This document shows, in pieces, positions 33,764 through 44,159 of a stretch of 64,000 nucleotides of DNA. Numbering within the stretch: position 1 is the stretch's first letter; every line of letters begins with the position of its first letter. The notes beneath the pieces are model-generated. The model saw nothing but the letters and a program-made list of their open reading frames with translations. It did not search any database and was not told the origin of the DNA. Origin of the DNA: Hymenopus coronatus (Eukaryota; Arthropoda; Insecta; Mantodea; Hymenopodidae). Both the position numbers and the translations under genes were made by a program. The stretch lies in contig CM060900.1 in NCBI GenBank assembly GCA_030762935.1, positions 289,858,784 through 289,922,783 of the forward strand, read 5' to 3'.

Positions 33764-35045
33764 CTGTCCCCTCCTGTTCATTTTGACCGTCATCCATAGC
33801 AAGCTAGACAATCTAAGCATACCACCAGCCTCTTCCTTCAGGAGATTCTGATGCAGTTGACATCATCATTAATCCTCTTCACCTTTGATGTATGGCGCTT
33901 GCCATGGTTGTTGAAGCTTGGGACAGCACCTCTTGGTCTGGGTAGGGCGATATAGCCATACCCAATCACCCTGCTGGAAACCTCAGCTGTTGGCCAACTG
34001 GTTGTAATGGTTCTTCATCCAGTCACTTGCTACCTGGCTGTGCCGATGCGCCCTCTCATGAATATCATGAAATCGGCCTACGGGATTCTCCATGTAGGAG
34101 ATTGCTGGCTCTTGGGCCCCAGGAGGACTCTGAAACATTAGGTCACATGGTAGATATAGCTCCCTGCCAAAGACCAAGCTGGCTGGTGTCAACCCACTGG
34201 TGTCTTGTGTTGAAGAGTGGTAGGCCAGCAAGAAAAGTAGCACCCTGACATCCCAGTCTCTCTGGCGATTGGCCTTGCCCTTCCTGAAAAATTCTTTTAG
34301 AGTTTATATGTACTGCTCAAACATACCGTCTGAGTGCAGAGGTGTTATGCTCATGCTCCATGCTCCCCTAATAAGTTAAGACTCTGGTTAGATTATTGTG
34401 TAGCTCTAACAGTACCACAAAGTGGCAAAACAGTTCTTTTGCGAGGCAATCTGCCATTGTCCTGGCCTCCTGGTTAGAAATGGTGTACACCTCTAGCCAC
34501 TTGGTGAAGTTATCCAAGTTATCCAACATACACTTGTTACCCCTGTCTTAAGCAGGAAATGGTCCAGCTATGTCAATAATTTAAGAGTTCATTCCCACAT
34601 ACTGCTGCATGCATCCTTTGTGGGCCACAGCTTGCTTCACACATGTTAAAATTGGCATAATCACCTCTGTGTCTGCCCATAACCTTAATCAGTACTTCCG
34701 TTGTTGGAGCTTGTTGATAATCCGATTGGGTCCAAGATGTCCTAGAGAAGTCCCTGCATGTACTTCCTCAAGGACTTCCATCAACTTAGTTAGGAAGGAT
34801 CCACTGTGCTTGGGTCTTTCCATCTAAACAATATATCTTGGTCTTCATTGATTTCTGTTGATCCTAGTATATCTTACTACTCCTGGGTGTGGTGTCTTCC
34901 CAGATTGGTCTAATTCCTGTTTCCTCTTCTGTTGGAAGTGGCTCCAAGTTGGCATCCAGTAGCTATTCCCTCCACAGTTCAAAGTTACCCCATCCATCTG
35001 CAGGTACTGCTATTCCAGCAGTATAGCTTGGATAGCTGCAACTTT
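33764..35045 (-). pseudogene. Gypsy C integrase fragment and polypurine tract
   Basis: The minus strand from 35045 reads broken pre-integrase sequence, then LEEVHAGTSLGHLGPNRIIN near 34760 (the HxxxGHxG zinc-binding start), the core fragment with KYVLV-like sequence and NQEARTMADCLAKELF at about 34480-34430, and the open piece 34243-33983 with LLAYHSSTQDTSGLTPASL and VFGRELYLPCDLMF, a hallmark of the gypsy integrase core end. Beyond it come GDWVWLYRP and RKRLVV near 33930-33830, the C-terminal tail. RT and gag of this element are absent, so it is truncated at 35045. It may be the same or a related family as gypsy A, but the LTRs differ. Confidence 0.75.
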
Positions 35046-35829
35046 TGTACACTGAAAACATAATTTTAATGTCTATGCACTATTGATTTAAATATAAACA
35101 CAGATGGGAATCACAGAAAATTATTCTATATTTGAAAGGAACTCTTTTGGAGCTTATCCAGGAGCATGTTGGAATATTTTCTTTTCTTATAAGAAAATAA
35201 TTTATCTGTTAGGCTATTCGTGTAAGTCTTACATATGGCCACAGAAATGTTTATCACCTGTGAAGGTCCTTCTGTTCTACATTGCAAGATAGGATTTCTG
35301 CTCAAGTAAGGCAGCAACCTCTCTGATATTTTATGTACAATTGAAGAGTACTTTTCTCAAAAGTCGATAAACAAAAATGAAAATTTTTGTGGAAATACAT
35401 TTTATAAATATCATATGGAAATACTAATTACATAAATTAGAAAATTTAACATTTAAACTGCTTTTGTAGGCATGATTCTGATTGTGTGCTTGATCTTACT
35501 AAAATTTTCATTCTTTATATTAGAGTAGAGGGACGTCTCAAAGTATTTTCAAAAGTCGATAAATGCAAATATTTAAGTAAAAATATGGTTAAAATATACA
35601 TTCAAAGCAATTTTTTGTTTATTTTATATCTTGAAAATTAATTACAAAGAAGCCTACCTTTTTTTCCCCATTTTGCACAGAACTACAATAATGTGCTACA
35701 ATATAATACTTAAATATCATAAATTTCCAAAAATTTTTGATAAGTGTAAAAGAGCAACAAACATTATTGAAATACGAAACAAAACACTGCCCACAACAAC
35801 ATTAAACTGGAAATCTATTGATCACTTTT
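35046..35829. other. No recognised gene
   Basis: AT-rich spacer. Open stretches at 35104-35292 and 35126-35317 overlap on opposite strands and show no motif. The right half may be a decayed C-terminal end of the DUF7869-like gene that follows. Confidence 0.35.
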
Positions 35830-36490
35830 AACAATGTTCTTATGAAACTCTTCTGCTCCTTCTGGTATGTTAAAATATCTCAAGTTTTGATGCATCCATT
35901 TTCTTTTCCTTACCGACCACGTTCCTTTTTAGGGTGGCCGCTTTCCACACTTCTTGGTTGCAGTTTCTGGATTTCCATACCTCGATCTGTAAACGAGTTC
36001 CATTATACATGAGTGTCTGATACTGACAATACTCATTTGACATTCTTGCTGAGCAGTTATTTTGAAAGGCGTCTTAGATAATAGGGCATTTAGTTCACTG
36101 GATTTGAGATCCTTTACTCCCCAGTATTGATTTAGTATCTTGACAATACCATGCTGCTCCAACACTTATACTATTTGGTCAGTTAAAGAATATCTTCCTT
36201 TTTTCAATATCTTTTTCCACTGTACCAAATACATTGTCAGGAGGCATATAACTGTGACCATGAACAGGGAAATAATGTACCAGCTGATTAAATTTTCTGC
36301 TTTCCTCCATGTAAGCTATTCTGCCTACCATTACTATATTGTTATTTTGACTTGTACAGGAGTCTGTAAACAAGAATTTCATTTAAACCATTTTCTGGCT
36401 GGGTTGCATCAAGGCTTCTAAGAAAATCCAATAGAACAGAGGGTACTTGGTTGCATCCTTGTGGTTCTTCTGTTTCTAGCCAAATATGAA
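35830..36490 (-). pseudogene. DUF7869-like gene relic, copy 2, C-terminal half
   Basis: The minus strand at about 36470 reads WLETEEPQGCNQV, then LDFLRSLDATQPENGLNEI, and, after a frame change, FLFTDSCTSQNNNIVMVGRI, YMEESRKFNQLVHYFPVHGH and SYMPPDNVFGTVEKDIEKR (36382-36179), then EQHGIVKILNQYWGV (36165 on). These are the same blocks, in the same order, as W-E-x-E...[14 protein letters not shown] and DHSHMECD in copy 1. The acidic D of TDSC is kept. The N-terminal half of the same gene appears at 41451-42360, beyond an inserted LINE. Confidence 0.7.
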
Positions 36491-36624
36491 AAGCAATCCT
36501 TTCCTTTGTCTGTGCTCAGGAATTTATCATGATACATAAATTGTATAACCAAAACCTGTTCTAAATGGAATATTTCATCCATGGAAAGGTTTGGTATTGT
36601 ATGATTATATTGCTGTATATCAAA

Positions 36625-36664
36625 ATATTTATTTATTTATTTATTTTATTTATTTATTTATTTA
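36625..36664 (-). repeat. TAAA tail of the LINE
   Basis: The plus strand shows TTTA units, that is (TAAA)n on the transcript strand. This is the usual microsatellite tail of target-primed elements. Confidence 0.9.
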
Positions 36665-36686
36665 TGCTAAGCTTTATACAGGTGAA

Positions 36687-36724
36687 TATGACCGGTGTTC
36701 AGCCCTGGCTCTTTACCGGTCATA
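36687..36724 (-). promoter_or_regulatory. 3' stem-loop of the LINE RNA
   Basis: TATGACCGGT (36687-36696) and ACCGGTCATA (36715-36724) pair perfectly over 10 bp with an 18-nt loop, 20-odd bases inside the TAAA tail. Such 3' hairpins are recognised by RT in some L2/CR1-type elements. Confidence 0.8.
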
Positions 36725-36751
36725 CTCATATTTTACAATAGTTTATTAATT

Positions 36752-39700
36752 CTAGTTTATTACACCATTTGGTCTATTTACTGTCCATAGGCATTTATTT
36801 TTCACTTTGCATAAGAATTGTCCAATCTTCTTACTATCTTTTTGAAACATTTCAACTACTGCTACATTTCTATCTATTTTAAACCATTTCTTATTAATAT
36901 ACTCTTTTCTCCAAATTTCAGTCCCTTTACATTTAAATAAAATGTGTTCCATATCTTCATTTCCGCCACATATAGGACATTGATTTTGTGGAATATCTTT
37001 CCTTAAACCTTTTAATCTCCATACTCCTGCTTTCAGCCATGCAATACCTTCTCGCTCCTCTTTATTTGTCACATCAATGTACTTTTCCCTTCCCCATGAG
37101 ACTTTCATTGGTATATAGAAAACTAAAGATCTCTTTTCAGTTATTTCACTAAATATTTTTTGTATTTCTATATCCTCAAATCTTTTCCTTGCCAACTTCC
37201 AGAAGTTATTCACATTATTTTCTCTTCTTCTCCACATTTCCCCTAACCCACTACTTTCCAGGTTATTTCTGAGACAGTCTACCCATCCCTTGTTCTTTAA
37301 ACTTTTCTCTTGATATACTAAACACTGCTTTAACAAATTCCTTTCTTCCAATTTCAATATTCTATGCCAAAATTTCAATGTCCCTTCCATAATTTTTCCC
37401 TTACTTGCCACTCTACCCAGCTCTATTTGTGCTACCTGCCTAACAGTTGCATTTGGTAACCCCAGTATTTCTTTGCAAAATTTCCTATGCACCTCATCTA
37501 TGACTTCCCATCCTCCTTCTAATCCCCATACTTCTATCCCATATAGCATTTTTGCCTCAACCACCATATTGTACACTTTTTCTAACCATCTAATACTTAT
37601 ATTAGGTGCTTTGTATTTGCAACTTCTAATAGCTGATAAAGCTTCTTTTCCTTTTGCCAATGCAAATTTATTTTGTTTTTCCCAATTGCCACCACTATCA
37701 ATTTTAACTCCTAGATAAATACATTCTCTCACTACCCTGTACTCCTTTTCATTCTCATTCTTCCATTTTTCATACTTGCTCAATTTCCCCCCCCTTTTTT
37801 GAACACTACAATCTGCGTCTTGTCCTGGTTCACTTTTAAACTCCATTCTTTACAGTAATTGCTTGCAAGGATTGTTTTAGGCCATTCACTGTAATTGCAC
37901 CTATAACTAGATCATCTGCAAACAGTAATCCTGGAATCTGAATAGTATTAATTACTGGCATCGAGTTATTATTTCTCCCAATTTCTGTTAATACATCATC
38001 TATATATAAATTGAATAGGACTGGACTTAACTTACATCCCTGTCTAAGGCCTTTCTCTTGTTGGATTTCTCTTGTTACAACCCCTTCCTCCACTCTTATA
38101 CAAAAAGTATTTTCCTTATGTAATGCTCTAAGGGTGTCCACCATTTGTTTACTCACTCCTTTAGTCAACAACTTATGCCACAGCAATTGAAGCTCTATCC
38201 TATCGTATGCTTTCTCTAAATCCACAAAAGCCATATATAACTTTCCTCTTTTGTCTTTCAATTATTTATCTACCAGTGTTTTTATAATAAATAAATTATC
38301 AACTGTCCTCCTCCCTTTTCTAAAGCCCATCTGAAGTTCCAAGAGGATATTATATTCTTCAACCCATGTTTGTATCCTGCTTGCCATAATACCAGTAAAA
38401 ATTTTTCCTACATTTGATAATAATGCAATGCCTCTATAGTTGTTTAGTTTGTCAACACTACCCTTGCCTTTGTATATTGGATGTATGATTGCTTTCCTCC
38501 ACTTATCTGGTATATAACCCTTCACTTTAATTGTGTTAAATAAGTCTACTAAAACCTTAACTCTGTTTATTTCAGTGCACCATTCCTTAAGGAACTCTGT
38601 CAGGATTCCATCTATTCCCGTTGCTTTATTTCTCTTCATTATTTTCACCTGTTGAATTATTTCTTCACTTCTTATTATATCATCGAGTATATCTACATAG
38701 TTATTACCTATTTCCCAATTTCCTATCTCATTTTTACTCGTTTTCTCCCCATACAAATTTTTAAAATATACCATCCATTCTCCTGGTTTTATACTTGGTT
38801 TTGTTACATATTTATTATACATTGATTTCATAACCTTCCATATCTCATTTGCATTATTTTCATTTAGGATTCGTATCAAATTACTTTCATATTTTTTCAT
38901 CCAGCTTGTTTTCTTTTGTTCCAGTAATGAATTATATAAATCCCTCCCTTGCATATACTCTTTCTTTAATTCTATGTATCCTAATTCCCTCCACTTTATG
39001 AGCAGCTGTTTGACTTGTCTTTTAGTTACTCTACATTCTTCATCAAACCAGCCCTCATCTCTTTTGTAAACCTTCTTTCTCATTTTCATTTCATCCCCAG
39101 TCCTTAGCATAATGATATTTAAGATATCCATAGCACTTTCAATTTCTTGTTTCTTTATCATAAAACTTATTCCACACTGACATATCTGGCCATAATTAGA
39201 GTTAAGTGTCTACCTAAATTTATTGCAATACTCTTCCTTCCATTTGTATCTACTGTATTCTTCTATGTTACACTTTTCCTCCCTTAAATTATAGACTATT
39301 TGCTCTGTGTGTGTTTTTATGTCTACTATCAATGGAAAATGCCCACTGTTGGAACTTAAATTTAGTACCTTAAAATTACTTAAAATATACCCCATATTAA
39401 TTGGCCATAATACATAATCAATCACACTTTGACCATTATTACTAACATACGTATATTCTCCATTCACATATTCTCCATATTTCCCATTCAAAATATCAGA
39501 GGCATTCAATTCACAGAATTCTATAAATTTCATATACCCTTTATCAGCTATCTTATCTTTGCTGTATCTAATCTTCTCAGGTTTCTCTAATGTATCATTA
39601 CTCATCCAGCTATTCCCTCCAACATCATTTTCGCCAACCCTAATGTTAAAATCTCCCATTAATATAACCTCAGAATTACCATATCTCTCCTTTAAATTTT

Positions 39701-40504
39701 CTATTTCTATCTCTAGGTGTTTAAGGAGGTCCGGATTATGAAAGCGCAAAGGAAGAGGATTGTATACTATACCTATACATATAACATTTTCAACTATTTG
39801 TTTCTCCTCTAATACAATCCATAGTATTTCTTTTCTCCTTGACCAAGTTTCTTTAACTCCTTTACTTAACTCTACTTTATAAAAAAGCCTATGCCTCCAG
39901 ATGCCCTCCCCTTTCTTGCTACCTTATCTCCTTTTATCCCTACAAAATCAAAATCCTTTACGAAAACCTGGTCCTCTTTTAACCATGTTTCAGCTACCGC
40001 GAGATAATCAAGTTTCGTCAATAATTGAGTTAAACTCCCCGCATATATTTTGTTTTTAACTCCCTCACAATTCCAGAATCCAAGCCTCCTTATATTCTCC
40101 CTTCCCTATTGTGAGCCTGATCTAAATCTAAATGTTTCTAGTGTTCTTTTACTCCTTAATTGTATCCCTTCTCCGGAAGGAATCACTTTATTTCTGTCTA
40201 AAACTAGAATGCTGCCATGTTCGGATAATATAATGCTGTCTTCTTCCCCTTCTGTATTCTCCCCGCTACTCTGTTGCCACGCCTTCTTTCCCTTCGAAGC
40301 CAAATTACGTGCTGCTATTACTTCCCCTCTTCTCGGTGACACTATTTTCTTGGGTGACATCACTCTGGTGGCTCCTCCTCCTGTTGCTTCCTCTGTTGAC
40401 GTCATTACTTCGTCAGCTGTTACTTCTCTCGTAAGGATGTTGGATGATGTCCTATCTGCATATGCCGTTCTCATATCCATGCTGACAGGCGGATTTTGGT
40501 TCAA
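36752..40504 (-). pseudogene. LINE ORF2: APE endonuclease, RT, zinc-like C-terminus
   Basis: Minus strand. The N-terminal extension (40504-40106, Ser/Thr-rich) ends in a TAG, and the frame continues with LGFWNCEGVKNK, the APE start. A slip in a T-run near 39885 is followed by LMGDFNIRVGEN, NNGQSVIDYVLW and SSNSGHFPL (39749-39210), the endonuclease DFN and SDH-type motifs (here SGHFP). After another stop comes the RT: MKRNKATGIDGILTEFLKEW, LNNYRGIALLSNVGKIF, QMGFRKGRRTVDNLF (39161-38262), a TAA, then MAFVDLEKAYDRI, GLRQGCKLSPVLFNLYIDD and LLFADDLVIGA (38261-37836). FADD is intact. Slips at about 37850 and in a G-run near 37790 precede IYLGVKIDSGGNW and a CPICGGNEDMEHILFKC zinc-like motif near the end (37846-36752). 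Confidence 0.85.
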
Positions 40505-41322
40505 ACACCACTTTCCCCGTCTTCACCCACATCCATTCCTTTTTGCTTGGACTTTGATCTTCCTGTTGTACTTCCTAAAGTTGGCGTTGACATCTGCTGA
40601 GTAATTTCCTCTGTGCCTGATTGGGGTTCTCTTAGCTCCTCCTTGTCCAGATGCGATGTCTTTTCTCCGTCAATCCACAATTGGAAATTTCTAATATAAG
40701 CTCTTCTTCCCTGGGCTCTTGCTTCTTTCATTTTTTGTACCAAATTTCTTTGCAGAGCTCTCTTCTTAGGTGATAAATCTTTATTAATAAAAATGTCTGT
40801 TCCTTTTAATTTCTTGGCTCTTTTAAGTACTTCATGTACTAATTGGGCTGTTGCAAATTTCACTATAATTGCTCTCTTGCCAAGTTGTCTTCTAACTCGA
40901 TAAGCTTCAATAATTTCCCATGTATACAGTTCCAAATTCAGCTTTTCCTTCGTTATTTCTTCTGCTGGCCACTTATACCTTCTTTCCTTAACTCCTATGA
41001 ACACTAGATTAAATCTTCTCTCCCTTTCTTCCAATCTTTCCATTCTTTCCTTAACCATTTCAACTTCCCTTCTTGCTTCCTGTACCTCAACTCTAACATC
41101 TTCTTTGATATCTGTTGCCATCTTTTCCAATTGTTTACCTATTCGTTGTTCCATGCCTTCTATTTTGTTCATTTTCTCAGTCAGGTTTTCCAGCATTGTT
41201 ATTATATCTGCAGGGCCGGGGTTTACCTCAATTCCTCCAATCACTAACAACAAAGTTATAACACTTGCTAAAGCTAATATGCTTGTCATCTTCTCTCCAA
41301 AACTGTTTTTACTATTCACCAA
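40501..41322 (-). CDS. LINE ORF1 protein with N-terminal hydrophobic segment and 2A-like motif
   Basis: An open frame of 273 residues. Residues 13-28 are hydrophobic (TSILALASVITLLLVI), directly followed by GGIEVNPGP at 29-37. This is a 2A-like ending (consensus D[VI]ExNPGP, with G for D). Ribosome skipping, if active, would release a short signal-like peptide. Residues about 45-105 are a coiled coil (KMATDIKEDVRVEVQEARRE). Residues about 106-195 look like an L1-ORF1p-type RRM (RFNLVFIGVKE, RAIIVKFATAQLVHEVLKRA, TDIFINKDLSPKKRALQ). The tail is basic and Ser/Thr-rich. In intact relatives it binds element RNA as a trimer. ORF2's frame overlaps its stop by a few bases in the -1 frame. There is no internal stop. 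Confidence 0.82.
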   Translation of the reverse strand: MVNSKNSFGEKMTSILALASVITLLLVIGGIEVNPGPADIITMLENLTEKMNKIEGMEQRIGKQLEKMATDIKEDVRVEVQEARREVEMVKERMERLEERERRFNLVFIGVKERRYKWPAEEITKEKLNLELYTWEIIEAYRVRRQLGKRAIIVKFATAQLVHEVLKRAKKLKGTDIFINKDLSPKKRALQRNLVQKMKEARAQGRRAYIRNFQLWIDGEKTSHLDKEELREPQSGTEEITQQMSTPTLGSTTGRSKSKQKGMDVGEDGESGV

Positions 41323-41450
41323 TTTTACTTTTCTAAATGTCCAATTCTTGCTCTATACACTGTAATGTCCACTCCCATCGTGACTTAGATCCTTCTTCCT
41401 TCACCACAGGAGCACCTCTCAAAACACAACCTTCCTCTATCACTGTTGGC

Positions 41451-42360
41451 TTAGCACTCCTATCAAAATATGCATTAATCACATTTGGATTTTTCTTTGT
41501 TAATGCATAAAACATTTTTGCATGAAGTTTGTGCAGTATGTGGTTTGTTTTTAATTTATTTTTTTTCTCCAAATCTTGTTCCTTTTTTAATATCAGTAGA
41601 CCAACCTTGCATTTGAGCATGTATCTGTATGAGGAGTTTTAAATGACAAATTAAAGCTGTGATAAAGATATGTTTTATTTTGATAAAGAACAAGTAGAAA
41701 GGTCTGATACTTCCCATTTTATACAAAAATGTTTCAAAACTTTGATTTTATTCAGCTCAGATGATAAATTTCCTCTTTTAGAATTTTTCCATGAATAGTG
41801 GATCTCTCTGTATACCTATATGTTTTGATATGTTTCTTTATAGGCTGCATAACTTCTTTATCTTTAGCAGGGTTGCAGTCTCTTCCTTGGTTTATAGCTG
41901 GTAACTTTCCTGTTAAATGAAATTTACTGACCAAATTTTAGAGCATGTCTTCGGACGTCTCTAATGTTGCTCAAAATGTTGGGGCACATACTAATTCTCT
42001 CTGGCTATCTTTTTGCCTTATGGTGTATGCTGTTGAAACAGTATTCTTCCTTTTTTGCATATTTCTTGACATTCCTTTGTTTTTGTGATGCAGTTAACAT
42101 CTATTTTAATATAATAATTTATCCTTGTGAATTTTGTTTAAACTATTTACATTATGAAAAATTGATATCATAAGTGATATGAACTGCTCTGCATTCTTTT
42201 CTTCCTAAGGTTTTTGGGTTACTGTCTGATTGCTCATGTGAACAGGCAGTAGTTGGTATTTTCTTATTCTTGTTAGACTTCTTGGATACTTTCACTTTCG
42301 ACCTGGACTTCCTACAAACTAAGCACTGAGTTACATGCACATCATTTTCTGAATCACTTG
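41451..42360 (-). pseudogene. DUF7869-like gene relic, copy 2, N-terminal half
   Basis: Minus strand: 42340-42152 has a Cys/Lys-rich start (VTQCLVCRKSRSKVKVSKKS). 41934-41752 has SKFHLTGKLPAINQGRDCNP, DKEVMQPIKKHIKTYR and YTERSTIHGKILKEEIYHLS, the region equivalent to SFPTYESHYTR in copy 1. 41620-41470 has LEKKNKLKTNHILHKLHAKM and FYALTKKNPNVINAYFD, equivalent to the EEKKKIEAELHAHH helix of copy 1. After this the LINE leader begins. Together with 35830-36490 it forms one gene cut by a 4.8-kb LINE. The family role (transposase-like) is inferred. Confidence 0.65.
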
Positions 42361-42738
42361 TAATTAACCTTTATTTTATAGTTGAACAGCCTACTCTTTT
42401 ACTACAAACTTCTCCCTGACATGGCTGACTCAAATGCAGCAATAATCAGTAGCTAACGCTGTTGTGTGAACTACTAATTTCTGTTGTTGGTTCTGGCATC
42501 AAGTGCTTGCTTACATTGTTGTTTTTTCTTTCTTTCTTTTGGAACACACACTAATATTATCATTGACAATGACACCCTACATTGCTATTCTCCCTTCAGG
42601 TGTTTCAGAAGCAAAGCACAGTTTGCATATTGTCTGTTGCTTTAACTGGCTGAGAACATGAATTGAATTTTGCAAAACTCCCAATTTTCACTACCCTATA
42701 ACAGCAGCAAATATTGGATTTTGAACTATTTCAATAGG
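42361..42738. other. No recognised gene
   Basis: Spacer between the DUF7869-like N-terminus and a LINE fragment. Nothing was recognised on either strand. Confidence 0.4.
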
Positions 42739-44073
42739 TCATGCATGGCAACAAGCTTGATTTGTAACCACAAACATCTGAATTTTGAAAAATTTAGCAT
42801 TTTTGAATGAATGAAATAGAAAATGCACACAATATGTAAAAGAGTTTAGGACTGACCAGCACAGAACTTTGTCAGAGATTCCCCTCTCTTTTGCAGTCAT
42901 AATGTAATATCTTTTACAGCACTTGCACACACAATCTGGATTTGGTTGGTGGAATCTTGTGAGTTTGCAAATCTTGTGATGTAAACCATGTACAGCTATC
43001 ATAGTCACTAAATGTCTTAAGTCGTAGTTTCCTCTGGTCCAATTTCATATCAGCATGGCATCTGTGACAAAGATGCCCTCTCTTTTGGTCGTCAACTTGT
43101 GTGTTATTTCTCTAAAGCTCATAGTAGATGGCAGCAGCATCCTTAGCTTAAGCTCTTCCATGAAAAATTGTTCTCAGGCCAGGATGTATACCAGACACAT
43201 TGGCATGTACTTGGACAGGCATAGGACTTTCTTCAAAAAGGTTGCCTTCACTTTCTGTAGCTTTACCAGCTCCTTCTTGCACAGTTAAGGCATATGGTTT
43301 CCAGGCCATATGTGGCTATCTGTGTAATCTTGAAGTGGAAGAGTTCCATGGCTGTTTGAAGTGACAGTTTCTTAGCTGTTTGATGCTATCCATTGTCATT
43401 ATTGCCACATTTGCTCCATCTTTCATGTGTAATGTAGATCTGTTGCCAGGAGTTTGCAAGGTCACGCTCAGATACTTAAAGTGGGTCGCAGCTGCTAGAG
43501 GTCTGTCTGTCTTTCACCTTTCCTAACGGCCATTAATACAATTTTTCTCATTTATAGCAAGTTCATTTTCTTCTACCCAGTCTATCAGCCATCGAAAGGA
43601 TGTATGGAGAGCTTCCTGAAATGTTGAGGCTATGACGATGTTGTCCGCATGTACATATAGTCTCGCATCCTCTGTTATTGTGTTTGTGACATCTGTTATT
43701 GCCATTATGAAGAACAGAGGGCTTAAAGGATCATTTAGTAATACTCTTGATTGTTTTATTGACTTTGAACAAGATGTCAACCAAGTTTTCTTTTAAGATG
43801 TTCTTGATAATCCTTCATAATCCTGATCAGTGATTCCAGCTTCTTTAGGAGAATGCCCCTGTCAGTGGTGCCGAAGGCCTTAGTGAAATTGATGAAGATG
43901 GTGTGCAACTTTCCTTTTCGTGTTGACAATGTTTCTTCAATATCCTTCCTTAAACATTCCACAGCTTGCAATGTGGATCTGCCTTTTTGAAACCTAAACT
44001 GAGCTTCATGTATATGGGAATCTATGCCTTTCCTAGTCTTTATGTTAAAATTATTATTAGGATAATTGAGCAT
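42739..44073 (-). mobile_element. LINE RT fragment with C-terminal domain
   Basis: Minus strand. 44073-43777 gives FRFQKGRSTLQAVECLRKDI and FINFTKAFGTTDRGILLKKL, RT palm blocks with the D of the first aspartate changed to N. 43780-43523 gives NDPLSPLFFIMAITDVTNTI, then LYVHADNIVIA where YADD is expected, then WLIDWVEENELAINEKN. Further broken pieces continue to 43008-42739 with the cysteine-containing CVCKCCKRYYIMTAKERGIS. Both catalytic aspartates are damaged. There is no endonuclease, so it is a truncated dead copy of a different LINE family from the 36.6-41.4 kb one. Confidence 0.7.
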
Positions 44074-44159
44074 TTACCAAATTCTGAAAAAATGCTCCTC
44101 AATTTGGATTCATCTATCATTGGATCCAATCCTTTATTAACTGAACTTTCTATTTTTGT

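Larger units (their letters stand above)
36625..41450 (-). mobile_element. Two-ORF LINE with 2A-like ORF1, well preserved
   Basis: An L2/CR1-like APE non-LTR element of about 4.8 kb on the minus strand, inserted in a DUF7869-like gene. It has a leader (41450-41323), ORF1 (41322-40501), ORF2 with endonuclease, RT and C-terminal zinc motif (40504-36752), and a short 3' untranslated region with a perfect hairpin and a TAAA tail at 36664-36625. There are about three in-frame stops and three frameshifts in ORF2 and none in ORF1. It is the youngest-looking LINE here. Clade assignment needs a tree. The 5' limit is inferred from the point where DUF7869-like sequence stops. Confidence 0.85.

Noticed and set aside
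33764..35045. Gypsy C integrase as the missing 3' part of gypsy A
   Set aside because: It lies upstream of gypsy A's 5' LTR on the same strand, so order does not fit, and the LTR next to it differs from the gypsy A LTR.
40106..40504. Separate small gene between ORF1 and the endonuclease
   Set aside because: It is in the same frame as the endonuclease, separated only by one TAG, so it is the N-terminal extension of ORF2.
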